From Kaistella faecalis (GTDB taxonomy: Bacteria > Bacteroidota > Bacteroidia > Flavobacteriales > Weeksellaceae): 64,000 bases of DNA. Both the position numbers and the translations under genes were made by a program. The stretch spans positions 1,751,783-1,815,782 of the forward strand of contig NZ_CP078067.1 of the NCBI RefSeq assembly GCF_019195395.1, given 5' to 3'. Within the stretch, counting starts at the first letter, position 1; every line of letters begins with the position of its first letter. A model generated the notes under the pieces. The model was not told the DNA's origin, made no database searches, and was given only the letters and a program-made list of their open reading frames with translations. Below, piece after piece: positions 15,746-23,817 of the stretch.

Positions 15746-18364
15746 ATGCAGATTTCAGACAAATACAGCCCGCAGGAAACGGAAAACAAGTGGTACAGTT
15801 ACTGGCTCGAAAATAACTATTTCCATTCAGAGCCCAATGAAAAGCCTCCTTATACCATTGTAATTCCGCCGCCAAATGTAACCGGAATTCTTCACATGGG
15901 TCACATGCTGAACAATACTATTCAGGATGTATTGGTAAGACGCGCCAGAATGCAGGGTTTCAACGCGTGTTGGGTTCCGGGAACAGATCACGCATCGATT
16001 GCTACGGAAGCTAAAGTGGTAGCAAAACTGAAGTCTGAAGGAATCAACAAATCGGATATCACAAGAGAAGAATTCCTGAAACACGCCTGGGACTGGACCG
16101 ACAAATATGGCGGAACCATACTCGAACAGCTTAAAAAGCTTGGTTGCTCCTGCGACTGGGAAAGAACCCGTTTTACTATGGAACCGAAGCTTTCTCAGCA
16201 GGTAATCAAATCTTTCGTTGATCTGTACAACAAAGGTTTAATTTACAGAGGCTACCGTATGGTCAACTGGGATCCGGAAGCGAAAACCAATATTTCCGAT
16301 GAAGAGGTAATCTTTAAGGAACAGAATGGTAAACTTTATTATTTAATATATAAAATTGAGGGAACTGAAGATTTTCTTTCAGTGGCAACCACGCGTCCGG
16401 AAACAATTTTCGGGGACACCGCAGTCTGCATCAATCCTAATGATGAAAGATATGCGCACTTAAAAGGTAAAAATGTAGTAGTTCCGATTGCAAACCGTGT
16501 AATACCGATTATTGAAGATGATTATGTCGATATCGAATTCGGAACAGGAGCTTTGAAAATTACGCCGGCTCACGATACGAACGATTACGAAATCGGTCAG
16601 CGTCATGGTTTGGCAATGATCGATTCTTTGGATGATGATGCCAATTTAAACAGCCACGGACTGCATTACGCAGGAAAAAACCGTTTCGAAGTTAGAAAAG
16701 CCATCGCGAAAGAACTTGAAGAAAAAGGACTTTTGCTGAAAGCTGAAGATTATGTAAACAAAGTAGGAACTTCCGAGAGAACAGGAGCCGTGATTGAACC
16801 TAAAGTTTCCGTTCAGTGGTTCCTTAAAATGTCGGAAATTGCAAAACCTGCCTTAGATGTGGTGATGAATGATGAGGTGAAATTTCACCCTGAAAAATTC
16901 AAAAACACCTACAAACACTGGATGGAAAACATCCGCGACTGGAATATTTCACGTCAGTTATGGTGGGGACAGCAGATTCCGGCCTATTTCTATGGTGAAG
17001 GAGAAAACGATTTCGTGGTTGCCGAAACCATTGAAGAAGCTCTGGAGTTAGCTAAACAGAAATCTCAAATCTCAGATCTAAAAATTTCAGATCTAACACA
17101 GGACGAAGATGTCCTCGATACATGGTTCTCTTCCTGGTTATGGCCAATTTCCGTTTTTGATGGAATGCTCGATACCGAAAATAAAGAAATCGATTATTAT
17201 TATCCGACTTCTGACCTTGTAACCGGTCCCGATATTATTTTCTTCTGGGTGGCACGGATGATTATGGCAGGTTTGGAATACAGAAACGAAGTTCCCTTCA
17301 AAAATGTGTATTTCACAGGAATCGTACGGGATAAGCAAAGACGCAAAATGTCGAAATCGCTTGGTAACTCTCCGGATCCTATTGAACTGATTGAAAAATA
17401 TGGTGCTGATGGAGTTCGTGTAGGGATTCTATTGAGTTCGGCTGCCGGAAACGATTTGCTTTTCGATGAAGAGTTAATGCTCCAGGGCCGTAATTTTGCA
17501 ACCAAAATCTGGAATGCCTATAAACTCACCCAAGGCTGGTCTCAGGACGAAAGCATGAAAGCAAACGAATCCGACAGGCAGGCAATCGAATGGTTCGGAA
17601 ACCAAATGGATAAAACCATTGCCGAAATTGCCGATCAGTTCGAAAAATTTAGAATTTCAGATGCTTTACATCTTGTTTACAAACTTGTTTGGGATGATTT
17701 CTGCGCCTGGTATCTGGAAGTGGTGAAACCGGCATTCGGTCAGCCCATTTCCAAAGAAGTTTATGATCAGACAATTGCATATTTCGAGGAATTAATGAAA
17801 ATGCTCCATCCTTTCATGCCGTTTTTATCTGAGGAATTATGGCAGAATATCGCTGAACGTTCACCGGAAAATGCACTGGTAATTACGCAGCAAAGAAAAT
17901 CCAAGCCTTTCAGTGAGGAACTTATCAAAAACTTTGAAATCTCAAAAGAAATGATTTCCGGGGTAAGAAATTACCGCCAGAGCAAAGGAATTTCACCAAG
18001 AGAAGTGGTTGAAGTTTTCACCAACGCAGAATCTTTCAGCAATGAAAATCTCGTGAAAAAATTAGCGAATATTTCTGACATTAATTTTGCACGAAAGACC
18101 GATAAACCTAGTTTTACTTTTCTGGTGGGCGGAACAGAAATTTCTATTCCGTTAAGCGAAAACCTTGATCTTGCTGAAGAAAAAACCAAAACCGAGGAAG
18201 AATTAAAATACCTGAAAGGTTTCCTGATTTCAGTTGAGAAAAAACTTTCTAACGAAAAATTTGTGGCTAACGCAAAACCTGAGATTGTAGATGCTGAGCG
18301 TAAAAAACAGCAGGATGCACAGGATAAGATTGCCTTATTGGAAGAAAAGATGAAAACGCTCTAA
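15746..18364 (+). CDS. valS: Valine--tRNA ligase
   Basis: Class I aminoacyl-tRNA synthetase charging tRNA-Val. The HIGH signature is HMGH at 50-53 after PPPNVTG, and the KMSKS motif is at 534-538. The editing (CP1) domain includes ATTRPETIFGDTA and the GTGALKITPAHDTND segment. The anticodon-binding domain and a C-terminal coiled coil (last ~70 residues) complete the 872 residues, the usual size for Bacteroidota. An in-frame duplicated ISDL unit at 442-450 sits just before DEDVLDTWFSSW. The next gene starts 15 nt downstream. Confidence 0.97.
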   Translation: MQISDKYSPQETENKWYSYWLENNYFHSEPNEKPPYTIVIPPPNVTGILHMGHMLNNTIQDVLVRRARMQGFNACWVPGTDHASIATEAKVVAKLKSEGINKSDITREEFLKHAWDWTDKYGGTILEQLKKLGCSCDWERTRFTMEPKLSQQVIKSFVDLYNKGLIYRGYRMVNWDPEAKTNISDEEVIFKEQNGKLYYLIYKIEGTEDFLSVATTRPETIFGDTAVCINPNDERYAHLKGKNVVVPIANRVIPIIEDDYVDIEFGTGALKITPAHDTNDYEIGQRHGLAMIDSLDDDANLNSHGLHYAGKNRFEVRKAIAKELEEKGLLLKAEDYVNKVGTSERTGAVIEPKVSVQWFLKMSEIAKPALDVVMNDEVKFHPEKFKNTYKHWMENIRDWNISRQLWWGQQIPAYFYGEGENDFVVAETIEEALELAKQKSQISDLKISDLTQDEDVLDTWFSSWLWPISVFDGMLDTENKEIDYYYPTSDLVTGPDIIFFWVARMIMAGLEYRNEVPFKNVYFTGIVRDKQRRKMSKSLGNSPDPIELIEKYGADGVRVGILLSSAAGNDLLFDEELMLQGRNFATKIWNAYKLTQGWSQDESMKANESDRQAIEWFGNQMDKTIAEIADQFEKFRISDALHLVYKLVWDDFCAWYLEVVKPAFGQPISKEVYDQTIAYFEELMKMLHPFMPFLSEELWQNIAERSPENALVITQQRKSKPFSEELIKNFEISKEMISGVRNYRQSKGISPREVVEVFTNAESFSNENLVKKLANISDINFARKTDKPSFTFLVGGTEISIPLSENLDLAEEKTKTEEELKYLKGFLISVEKKLSNEKFVANAKPEIVDAERKKQQDAQDKIALLEEKMKTL
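17061..17096 (+). repeat. Short direct repeat inside valS
   Basis: The nonamer tcagatcta occurs at 17072-17080 and 17088-17096 within a run of aatctcaaatctcag-type sequence. It encodes tandem I-S-D-L units (442-445 and 447-450). Confidence 0.6.
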
Positions 18365-18379
18365 ACAATCATTTTAAAA

Positions 18380-19021
18380 ATGACTCACCTTAAAAATATC
18401 GCCAAACTTTTCAACAAAAATTTTGTTGAAAGTCCTTTGATTGAAACCTTCGATGGAGGAAAAATACATCTTTCCACCGGAAAAATCGTTGCCTGCGATC
18501 CTTTGATTACCAATGATATGGCTGCTTTTAAAATTAATTTCCCACAAGGTGATTTTCCGGTTTTGGTGCATAAAGAAAGGGAGAGCAACTGTATCGCGTA
18601 TGTAGAAATCGTTTTCAGTGATGCGCAGATTTCTGAATGGAAACTTGCCACAACCGAGGGTCAGGATATCGATGAACTGAAAGGTGAGGAAATTTTCGGG
18701 TATCCCGTTGAAAGCGGGATGGGCTGTTTTATGGATGTTGAAACTCAGGATTGCCTCAATCATTTGGAAACAAGATTATTTCACCGAAAGGGCGCCGAGT
18801 TTATGGGAATTTACGAAGAATTTTTCCATGAATATTTTTTTGACGAAAATGGGGCTATTGACCAGTTTGCGTTCCTGAAGCCAGATGATGAAAAACCCGG
18901 AAATATCTTTGCTTTCGAAACAGGTTATGGCGAAGGATTTTATGCAAGCTACATCGGTTTCGGAGTGGATGGTGAACCGGTAAAAATTGTATCAGAGTTC
19001 ATTGAAATTGAAGTTAATTAA
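18380..19021 (+). CDS. DUF4241 domain protein
   Basis: A 213-residue soluble protein without signal peptide or membrane segment. The YPVESGMGCFMD segment near 115 and the C-terminal ETGYGEGFYASYIGFG pattern identify the DUF4241 family. The family is widespread in bacteria, and some members occur near contact-dependent toxins as immunity-type proteins, but no toxin gene is adjacent here. It follows valS by 15 nt, so it is probably co-transcribed. A specific biochemical role is unknown. Confidence 0.8.
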   Translation: MTHLKNIAKLFNKNFVESPLIETFDGGKIHLSTGKIVACDPLITNDMAAFKINFPQGDFPVLVHKERESNCIAYVEIVFSDAQISEWKLATTEGQDIDELKGEEIFGYPVESGMGCFMDVETQDCLNHLETRLFHRKGAEFMGIYEEFFHEYFFDENGAIDQFAFLKPDDEKPGNIFAFETGYGEGFYASYIGFGVDGEPVKIVSEFIEIEVN

Positions 19022-19056
19022 AAGTTAAATAATTTCTTAATCTGCAATTAAAAGAA

Positions 19057-19064
19057 TAGTTTTG
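19057..19064 (+). promoter_or_regulatory. Possible -7 element of the PfkB kinase gene
   Basis: TAGTTTTG matches TAnnTTTG 37 nt before the ATG; the -33 box is unclear. Confidence 0.35.
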
Positions 19065-19100
19065 TTTGTCTTCAAAAATTATTAAATCCCTACAGAAACT

Positions 19101-19994
19101 ATGAATATCACTTCTGAACAACCGAAAATTATTGTTGTTGGCAGTTCTTCCATAGATTTGGTGCTGAATACTGAACATCACCCAAAACCTAATGAAACGG
19201 TGATGGCAATAAAATCGGAGAGTTTCTTTGGTGGCAAGGGTGCGAATCAGGCCGTAGGAACAGCAAGACTCGGTGCAAGCGTATATTTTATAGGTTGTAT
19301 TGGTGTAGATCCTTTCGGACAGCAAATTCTCAGGAATCTGGTTGATGAAGGAGTGAATGTAGGTTATGTAGCCGAAACCGAAGAGTCCGCCACCGGAACG
19401 GCATATGTTACCGCTGCGGGTGGAGTAAATTCTATTGTCGTGGTTCCCGCGTCTAATTATTGCCTCAAACCACAACACATTGCCAATGCTGAAAAGTTTT
19501 TTGAAACTGCTGATTTGGTTTTGCTCCAACTTGAAATTCCGATGGATGTAGTTGAATTTACAGTCGAGTTAGCAAAGAAAAACAATGTAAAAGTTGGCAT
19601 TTATGCTTCTCCGGCGAAAGAACTTTCAGTTCAGGTTTTGGAAAGCGCAAGTTTTATCGTAGCAAAGAGCAATGAATTATCCATTGTTTTCGGGCAGGAA
19701 AAACGGGAAGAGATTCTGAAAAAGTATGCGAACAAACTTTTTGTACGGGATGATTCAAATTCTACTACGTACTTCAACGGTTCCGAAATGAAATATTACA
19801 GGAACGATCACGATTCTGTACTTCACAAACTGGGCATGGGCGATGCTTTCGTCTCCGGTCTTTCGATTGCACTCTGTCACGGCAATTCTGTTGATGAATC
19901 AGTAAAATTCGGGAATGATGTTTCGCTGAAAGTAACCAAAAACAGAGGTTCACAACGCGGTCTGCCTTATCTTAAAGACTTCGCGGGACAATAA
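19101..19994 (+). CDS. PfkB-family carbohydrate kinase, ribokinase-like
   Basis: Ribokinase-fold sugar kinase. The N-terminal half matches ribokinase well: GSSSIDLVL, FFGGKGANQAVGTARLGA and GCIGVDPFGQQIL, the sugar-binding and lid elements. The C-terminal half is unusual: the TLGxxG nucleotide-binding motif is not recognisable (LFVRDDSNSTTYF occupies that region) and the anion-hole motif GAGD reads GMGD at 245-248, although the catalytic base D248 is kept. At 297 residues it is close to normal. No ribose transport or pentose genes are adjacent. It could be an active kinase with altered specificity or a weakened one. Confidence 0.8.
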   Translation: MNITSEQPKIIVVGSSSIDLVLNTEHHPKPNETVMAIKSESFFGGKGANQAVGTARLGASVYFIGCIGVDPFGQQILRNLVDEGVNVGYVAETEESATGTAYVTAAGGVNSIVVVPASNYCLKPQHIANAEKFFETADLVLLQLEIPMDVVEFTVELAKKNNVKVGIYASPAKELSVQVLESASFIVAKSNELSIVFGQEKREEILKKYANKLFVRDDSNSTTYFNGSEMKYYRNDHDSVLHKLGMGDAFVSGLSIALCHGNSVDESVKFGNDVSLKVTKNRGSQRGLPYLKDFAGQ

Positions 19995-20060
19995 ACAGTT
20001 ATCTCCTGCATAGTGAAATTGGCTGTCAATAACAGGAATTCGTTAATTTTAGAACTTAAT

Positions 20061-20083
20061 ATTTCACTTTAAAAAAGTGAAAT
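20061..20083 (+). promoter_or_regulatory. Perfect hairpin over the hydrolase translation start
   Basis: Ten-pair perfect inverted repeat (atttcacttt/aaagtgaaat, loop aaa) ending at the first candidate ATG (20082) and 7 nt before the second (20091). It could be a protein-binding operator or a structure controlling initiation. Confidence 0.4.
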
Positions 20084-20090
20084 GCTTTCT

Positions 20091-20933
20091 ATGAAAGAAC
20101 TAGTTCTACAAACCTCAGATCATTTTCCGATCTCTGCCAGGATTTTCGAACCCGAAATTTCCAACAGTAAACTATTGCTCATCAATTCTGCCACCGGAGT
20201 AAAACAGCAGGTCTACTTTTCGTTCGCTAAATATTTCGCTGAAAAAGGATTTACTGTAATAACCTACGATTACAGAGGCATCGGCGAGTCGAAGCCCCAT
20301 AAAATGAAAGGATTCGAAGCTTCGATGCGAATTTGGGGAACCAGGGATTTCAAAGCAGTGACAGGTTATATTAAAGAAAATTATCCGGCGTATACCAAAT
20401 TCTGCCTCGGTCATTCGGTAGGTGCGCTGATTCTGGGCATGAACGAGGATTCTGCAATTTTTAAAAAATTTATTTTCGTGGCAACTCAGGATGCTTATAT
20501 CGGTCATCTTTCCTGGAAAGTGGCGATTACTGCCGCCTTGGGTTTCGGTCTTGCACTTCCTGTCGCTGTTATTTTAAAAGGTTATTTTCCGGCCCATCGC
20601 TTTGGTTTGGGAGAGTCGCTGCCGAAGGGAAGCGCTTATGACTGGCGTACTTTAATTCTCAATCGGAAATCAACCAGCCGGCTTCTCGAAAAAATTAGGA
20701 AGGATTATTCTAAAGAACTAAATCAGGAAACTTTTATCATTCATGCCGAAGACGATTCGTGGGTAACAATGAAAGGAATGGAAAGCCTCATGAACAATTC
20801 ATATCCCAATTTAAAGAAAACCTACCGGGAAATAAAAGTGTCAGAATCTCCGAAAAAAGAGATTGGTCACATCAATTTCTTCAGAAGTTATAACCGCAAT
20901 CTCTGGAAGATTGTTTCAGATAAAATTCAATAA
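20091..20933 (+). CDS. Alpha/beta hydrolase
   Basis: Cytosolic alpha/beta-fold hydrolase of about 280 residues (serine aminopeptidase/lysophospholipase-like). Numbering from the alternative ATG at 20082, the oxyanion region is YDYRGIGES, the nucleophile elbow GHSVG has S112, the likely acid is D224 or D225 in HAEDDSW, and the base is H263 in IGHINFF. I prefer the start at 20091 (MKELVLQTSDHF) because the upstream ATG is buried in a hairpin; the difference is three residues. No signal peptide. Substrate unknown; it lies between a sugar kinase and cmoA without an obvious shared pathway. Confidence 0.82.
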   Translation: MKELVLQTSDHFPISARIFEPEISNSKLLLINSATGVKQQVYFSFAKYFAEKGFTVITYDYRGIGESKPHKMKGFEASMRIWGTRDFKAVTGYIKENYPAYTKFCLGHSVGALILGMNEDSAIFKKFIFVATQDAYIGHLSWKVAITAALGFGLALPVAVILKGYFPAHRFGLGESLPKGSAYDWRTLILNRKSTSRLLEKIRKDYSKELNQETFIIHAEDDSWVTMKGMESLMNNSYPNLKKTYREIKVSESPKKEIGHINFFRSYNRNLWKIVSDKIQ

Positions 20934-20942
20934 TCGAGAATT

Positions 20943-20976
20943 TTGTGGAGATAATGCCCTGCAATCTTTATATTTG
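20943..20976 (+). promoter_or_regulatory. Promoter of cmoA
   Basis: TTG at 20943-20945 and TATATTTG at 20969-20976, spacing 23; predicted leader about 13 nt. Confidence 0.5.
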
Positions 20977-20995
20977 AATAAATAAATTGAAGATC

Positions 20996-21736
20996 ATGGG
21001 CGAAACACAAAATAATGATGAGGTTTTCCGCGAAAAACTCGATCAGCTGAATGACTTTGAGTTCAATGATAAGGTTGCTGGTGTTTTTGACGATATGGTA
21101 AACCGATCGGTACCTTATTATGATGAAATGCAGCGGATGACCAGCGAACTGGTAAAAGATTTTGCCAGAAAAGGTTCATTGGTTTATGATTTGGGCTGCT
21201 CTACAGGAACTACCATGATTTTGATGGATAAAACTGTAAATCCTGAAATAAAATTTGTGGGAATTGATGATTCCGAAGAAATGCTCGGCAAATGCCGGGA
21301 AAAACTCAGCAGGTTTAATCTGCACCGCGAAATCGATTTAAAGGTAGCCGATTTAACCCAAAATGTACCGGTTGAAAACGCTTCGGCAGTAACCATGGTG
21401 TTGGTACTTCAGTTCATTCGACCCATTCACCGACTGGATATTGTGAGGAAAATTTACGAAGGCTTGAATAAAGGCGGTGCGTTCATCTTGATCGAAAAAA
21501 TTCTTACCGAAGAAAAATCCTTTAACCGAAGTTTTATTGATTATTATTACGAATTCAAACGGCGGAATAATTACAGTGAACTCGAAATTTCCCAGAAACG
21601 TGAAGCCCTGGAGAATGTGTTAATTCCCTATAAACTGAGCGAAAATTTAAATATGTTGAAAGAGGCGGGTTTTGAAGAATTTGAAGTCTTTTTCAAATGG
21701 TATAATTTCGCCGGAATCATCGCAAAAAAAATATAA
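20996..21736 (+). CDS. cmoA: Carboxy-S-adenosyl-L-methionine synthase
   Basis: Converts SAM and prephenate to carboxy-SAM, the donor CmoB uses to make 5-carboxymethoxyuridine at tRNA wobble position 34. The family pattern is followed throughout: FDDMVNRSVPYY near 31-42, SAM loop DLGCSTG at 65-71, LQFIRPIHR near 138, GAFILIEK, and FKRRNNYSELEISQKR near 187-202, the arginine-containing region that distinguishes CmoA from ordinary methyltransferases. 246 residues against 247 in E. coli. I chose ATG 20996; an in-frame TTG lies nine bases upstream. It overlaps the next gene by one base (TAATG). cmoB is not in the window. Confidence 0.88.
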   Translation: MGETQNNDEVFREKLDQLNDFEFNDKVAGVFDDMVNRSVPYYDEMQRMTSELVKDFARKGSLVYDLGCSTGTTMILMDKTVNPEIKFVGIDDSEEMLGKCREKLSRFNLHREIDLKVADLTQNVPVENASAVTMVLVLQFIRPIHRLDIVRKIYEGLNKGGAFILIEKILTEEKSFNRSFIDYYYEFKRRNNYSELEISQKREALENVLIPYKLSENLNMLKEAGFEEFEVFFKWYNFAGIIAKKI

Positions 21737-22458
21737 TGATACAGATTGGCAATTTTTTCTTTAAATACAGGAACCAACTTTTCATCGTTCTTTATCTTCT
21801 CCTGTTTCTTCCTTCGCCGCCACTGTTTGGTGAAGATCAGTTCGGACGGAAATTCTACTGGATTCCCATCGTTTTGGGGCTTTTGGTAACAGTTTGCGGA
21901 CAGCTCATCCGCGGTGCAACGATTGGTTTGGCTTATATTGTTCGGGGTGGAAAAGACAAAAAGGTGTATGCGGATGGTTTGGTGACTGAAGGTATTTTCA
22001 GTCATGTCCGAAATCCGCTTTATGTTGGCAACATTCTCATGCTTCTCGGTGTCGGAATCTTGGCAAATTCCCTGTATTTTGTGGCGATTGTAATGCCGGT
22101 TTTTCTTTTTATTTACCAGTGTATCGTCTTGGCGGAAGAAAATTTCCTTCGCGGCAAGTTTGGCGAAGGATTTACTGAGTATACCCATCATGTAAACCGC
22201 TGGCTTCCCAATTTTTCGGGAATCGGCAAAACTTTTTCCTCTATGAATTTCAAATGGAAAAGATGGCTGATTAAAGAATACAATACCCAATTTATCTGGC
22301 TTTCTGGAATTGCACTTATTCTGCTTTTTAAATATCCGCATTTTACGCACGATGATGATCAACTCAGAAATATGTTAGCGATCATGTCGGTGCTTGTTTT
22401 TGCAGTGTATTATTTCAGTATCCGGTACATGAAGAAATCTAAAAAATGGGCTGAATAA
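21736..22458 (+). CDS. ICMT/PEMT-like membrane methyltransferase
   Basis: Integral membrane SAM-dependent methyltransferase of the isoprenylcysteine carboxyl/phospholipid methyltransferase superfamily. Hydrophobic helices lie near 16-30, 43-58, 97-118 and 119-133. The conserved cofactor region includes GIFSHVRNPLYVGN (RNPLY at 92-96) and the E134-E135 pair in AEENFLRGKFG, followed by YxxxVxRWLP. An extra C-terminal pair of segments (about 184-196 and 212-226) brings it to 240 residues. Its ATG overlaps the cmoA stop, implying coupled translation. Whether it acts on a lipid, a prenylated molecule or something else cannot be read. Confidence 0.82.
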   Translation: MIQIGNFFFKYRNQLFIVLYLLLFLPSPPLFGEDQFGRKFYWIPIVLGLLVTVCGQLIRGATIGLAYIVRGGKDKKVYADGLVTEGIFSHVRNPLYVGNILMLLGVGILANSLYFVAIVMPVFLFIYQCIVLAEENFLRGKFGEGFTEYTHHVNRWLPNFSGIGKTFSSMNFKWKRWLIKEYNTQFIWLSGIALILLFKYPHFTHDDDQLRNMLAIMSVLVFAVYYFSIRYMKKSKKWAE

Positions 22459-22492
22459 TCGGTCAGGAAATTCAATTTTTAAAATTTTATTT

Positions 22493-23062
22493 ATGAAAAT
22501 CTACACCAAAACAGGTGATAAAGGCGAAACAGCCTTATATGGTGGAACCAGAGTTTCCAAAGCATCGGCCAGAGTAGAATCCTACGGAACAATCGATGAA
22601 CTTAATTCATTTATTGGTTTTGCAAAAACTGAAATCAAAGATGGTAAAGTTTTGGCGCAGCTCAAAAAAATTCAGTTTGATTTATTTACGGTGGGTTCCG
22701 AATCTGCAACGCCGACCGATAAATTGACTTTAGCCAACGGAAAATCGCGTTTATCATTGGTGATTTCAGACACTGAAATCGAAGAATTAGAAAACTGGAT
22801 GGACGATTTCGAAGAAGAATTGCAGCCGCTACAATATTTCATTCTTCCCGGCGGTGGAAAAGCTGCAACATCACTCCATATTTGCCGCACGGTTTGCAGA
22901 AGAGCCGAACGCAGCTTAGTTTTTTTGAATGAAACCGAAGAAGTTCGTCCTGAACTCATCAAATATCTGAACCGACTTTCGGATTACCTGTTTGTGTTGG
23001 CAAGGTATATTTCTAAAATTAATAATGAGTCAGAAGAATACTGGAATCCAAATGACCGGTAA
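22493..23062 (+). CDS. Cob(I)alamin adenosyltransferase, PduO type
   Basis: Transfers the adenosyl group of ATP to cob(I)alamin to give adenosylcobalamin. The family-defining N terminus MKIYTKTGDKGETALYGG carries the ATP-binding TKTGDxG loop. YGTIDELNSFIG, a C-terminal HICRTVCRRAERSL and LNRLSDYLFVLARY complete the signature of the trimeric all-helical enzyme. 189 residues is full length. It starts 34 nt after the methyltransferase and overlaps the following gene by 11 nt. No cobalamin riboswitch was recognised upstream; the partner B12-dependent enzyme is elsewhere. Confidence 0.94.
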   Translation: MKIYTKTGDKGETALYGGTRVSKASARVESYGTIDELNSFIGFAKTEIKDGKVLAQLKKIQFDLFTVGSESATPTDKLTLANGKSRLSLVISDTEIEELENWMDDFEEELQPLQYFILPGGGKAATSLHICRTVCRRAERSLVFLNETEEVRPELIKYLNRLSDYLFVLARYISKINNESEEYWNPNDR

Positions 23063-23672
23063 AGCATTACTTTTCATCAATGGAGTTCCACCGAAAAATC
23101 TTCCGGAGACGGAAGATTATGCTATGATTGCCTGTTCGGACGGGGCTTTTCATTATTTGAAGGAGAAAAATTTTCCGCTCGATAAGCTAGATTTTATTTC
23201 GGGTGATTTCGATTCGCATTTAGGAAGCGATGAAGCAATTTATCACGACAGATTTATTTTCACGCCGGACCAGGACAAAACCGATTTTCATAAATCTTTG
23301 GAAATTATTCAGGAAAGGGGAATCACTGCTGTCGATGTTTACGGTGGAAGTGGAGGCGAAATGGATCATTTTCTCGGGAACTTAACCGTGGCTTTTCTTT
23401 TTAAAAATGAATTGGAGATTACTTTTTACGATGAGTTTTCAACCTATTTTTTTGCGCCGAAAAACTTGATATTAGAGAATGTGAGAGGAAAAACTATTTC
23501 GCTTTACCCATTTCCTCTCACAGAAAATATTACCACTAAAGGATTAAACTGGCCTTTGAATAACGATACTCTCGATCTTTCAAAACGAATAGGTACCCGC
23601 AATTTTGCTTCCGAAGAAACGGTGGTTATTAATTACGGGAAAGGCGACTTAGTGGTGTTTGTGGAGAATTAA
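23052..23672 (+). CDS. thiN: Thiamine diphosphokinase
   Basis: Makes thiamine diphosphate from thiamine and ATP. Numbered from ATG 23052, the family motifs are ACSDGA (27-32), ISGDFDS (49-55), PDQDKTDFHKSL and the DVYGGSGGEMDHFLGN segment, which hold the Mg/ATP and thiamine residues. 206 residues, normal for bacterial enzymes. Earlier in-frame starts (TTG 22992, ATG 23025) would lengthen the overlap with the adenosyltransferase; the MTGKALLF start gives an 11-nt overlap and a family-like N terminus. Two cofactor-maturation genes are thus translationally linked. No TPP riboswitch seen. Confidence 0.92.
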   Translation: MTGKALLFINGVPPKNLPETEDYAMIACSDGAFHYLKEKNFPLDKLDFISGDFDSHLGSDEAIYHDRFIFTPDQDKTDFHKSLEIIQERGITAVDVYGGSGGEMDHFLGNLTVAFLFKNELEITFYDEFSTYFFAPKNLILENVRGKTISLYPFPLTENITTKGLNWPLNNDTLDLSKRIGTRNFASEETVVINYGKGDLVVFVEN

Positions 23673-23817
23673 AGCTGCTTGTCCGTTACCTTAAAATCTT
23701 CTTATTTACCCTAATCGATGATGTTGACATCGCTTAAAAATTGAAGAAATTTAAACCTAAAAACCAACTTTTTTCACCAAATTTGCAGTCTTAACAATTA
23801 CATACTTTTACCAGGAA

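Noticed and set aside
18380-19021. Immunity gene of a toxin system (DUF4241)
   Set aside because: No toxin, Rhs, PAAR or secretion gene is nearby; it follows valS as an ordinary operon member.
19014-19529. Minus-strand ORF of 171 codons over the PfkB kinase
   Set aside because: The plus-strand frame has ribokinase motifs, and the antisense product has Cys/Tyr-rich nonsense composition.
21628-22362. Minus-strand ORF of 244 codons
   Set aside because: It is antisense to cmoA and the ICMT gene, both of which show clear family motifs; the antisense product is low-complexity Lys/Asn-rich sequence.
22430-22492. Cobalamin riboswitch before the adenosyltransferase
   Set aside because: Only 34 nt separate the genes, and no conserved B12-box sequence is present.
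23673-23817. TPP or other riboswitch upstream of speA
   Set aside because: A short hairpin (cgatg...catcg) is visible, but no conserved riboswitch core.
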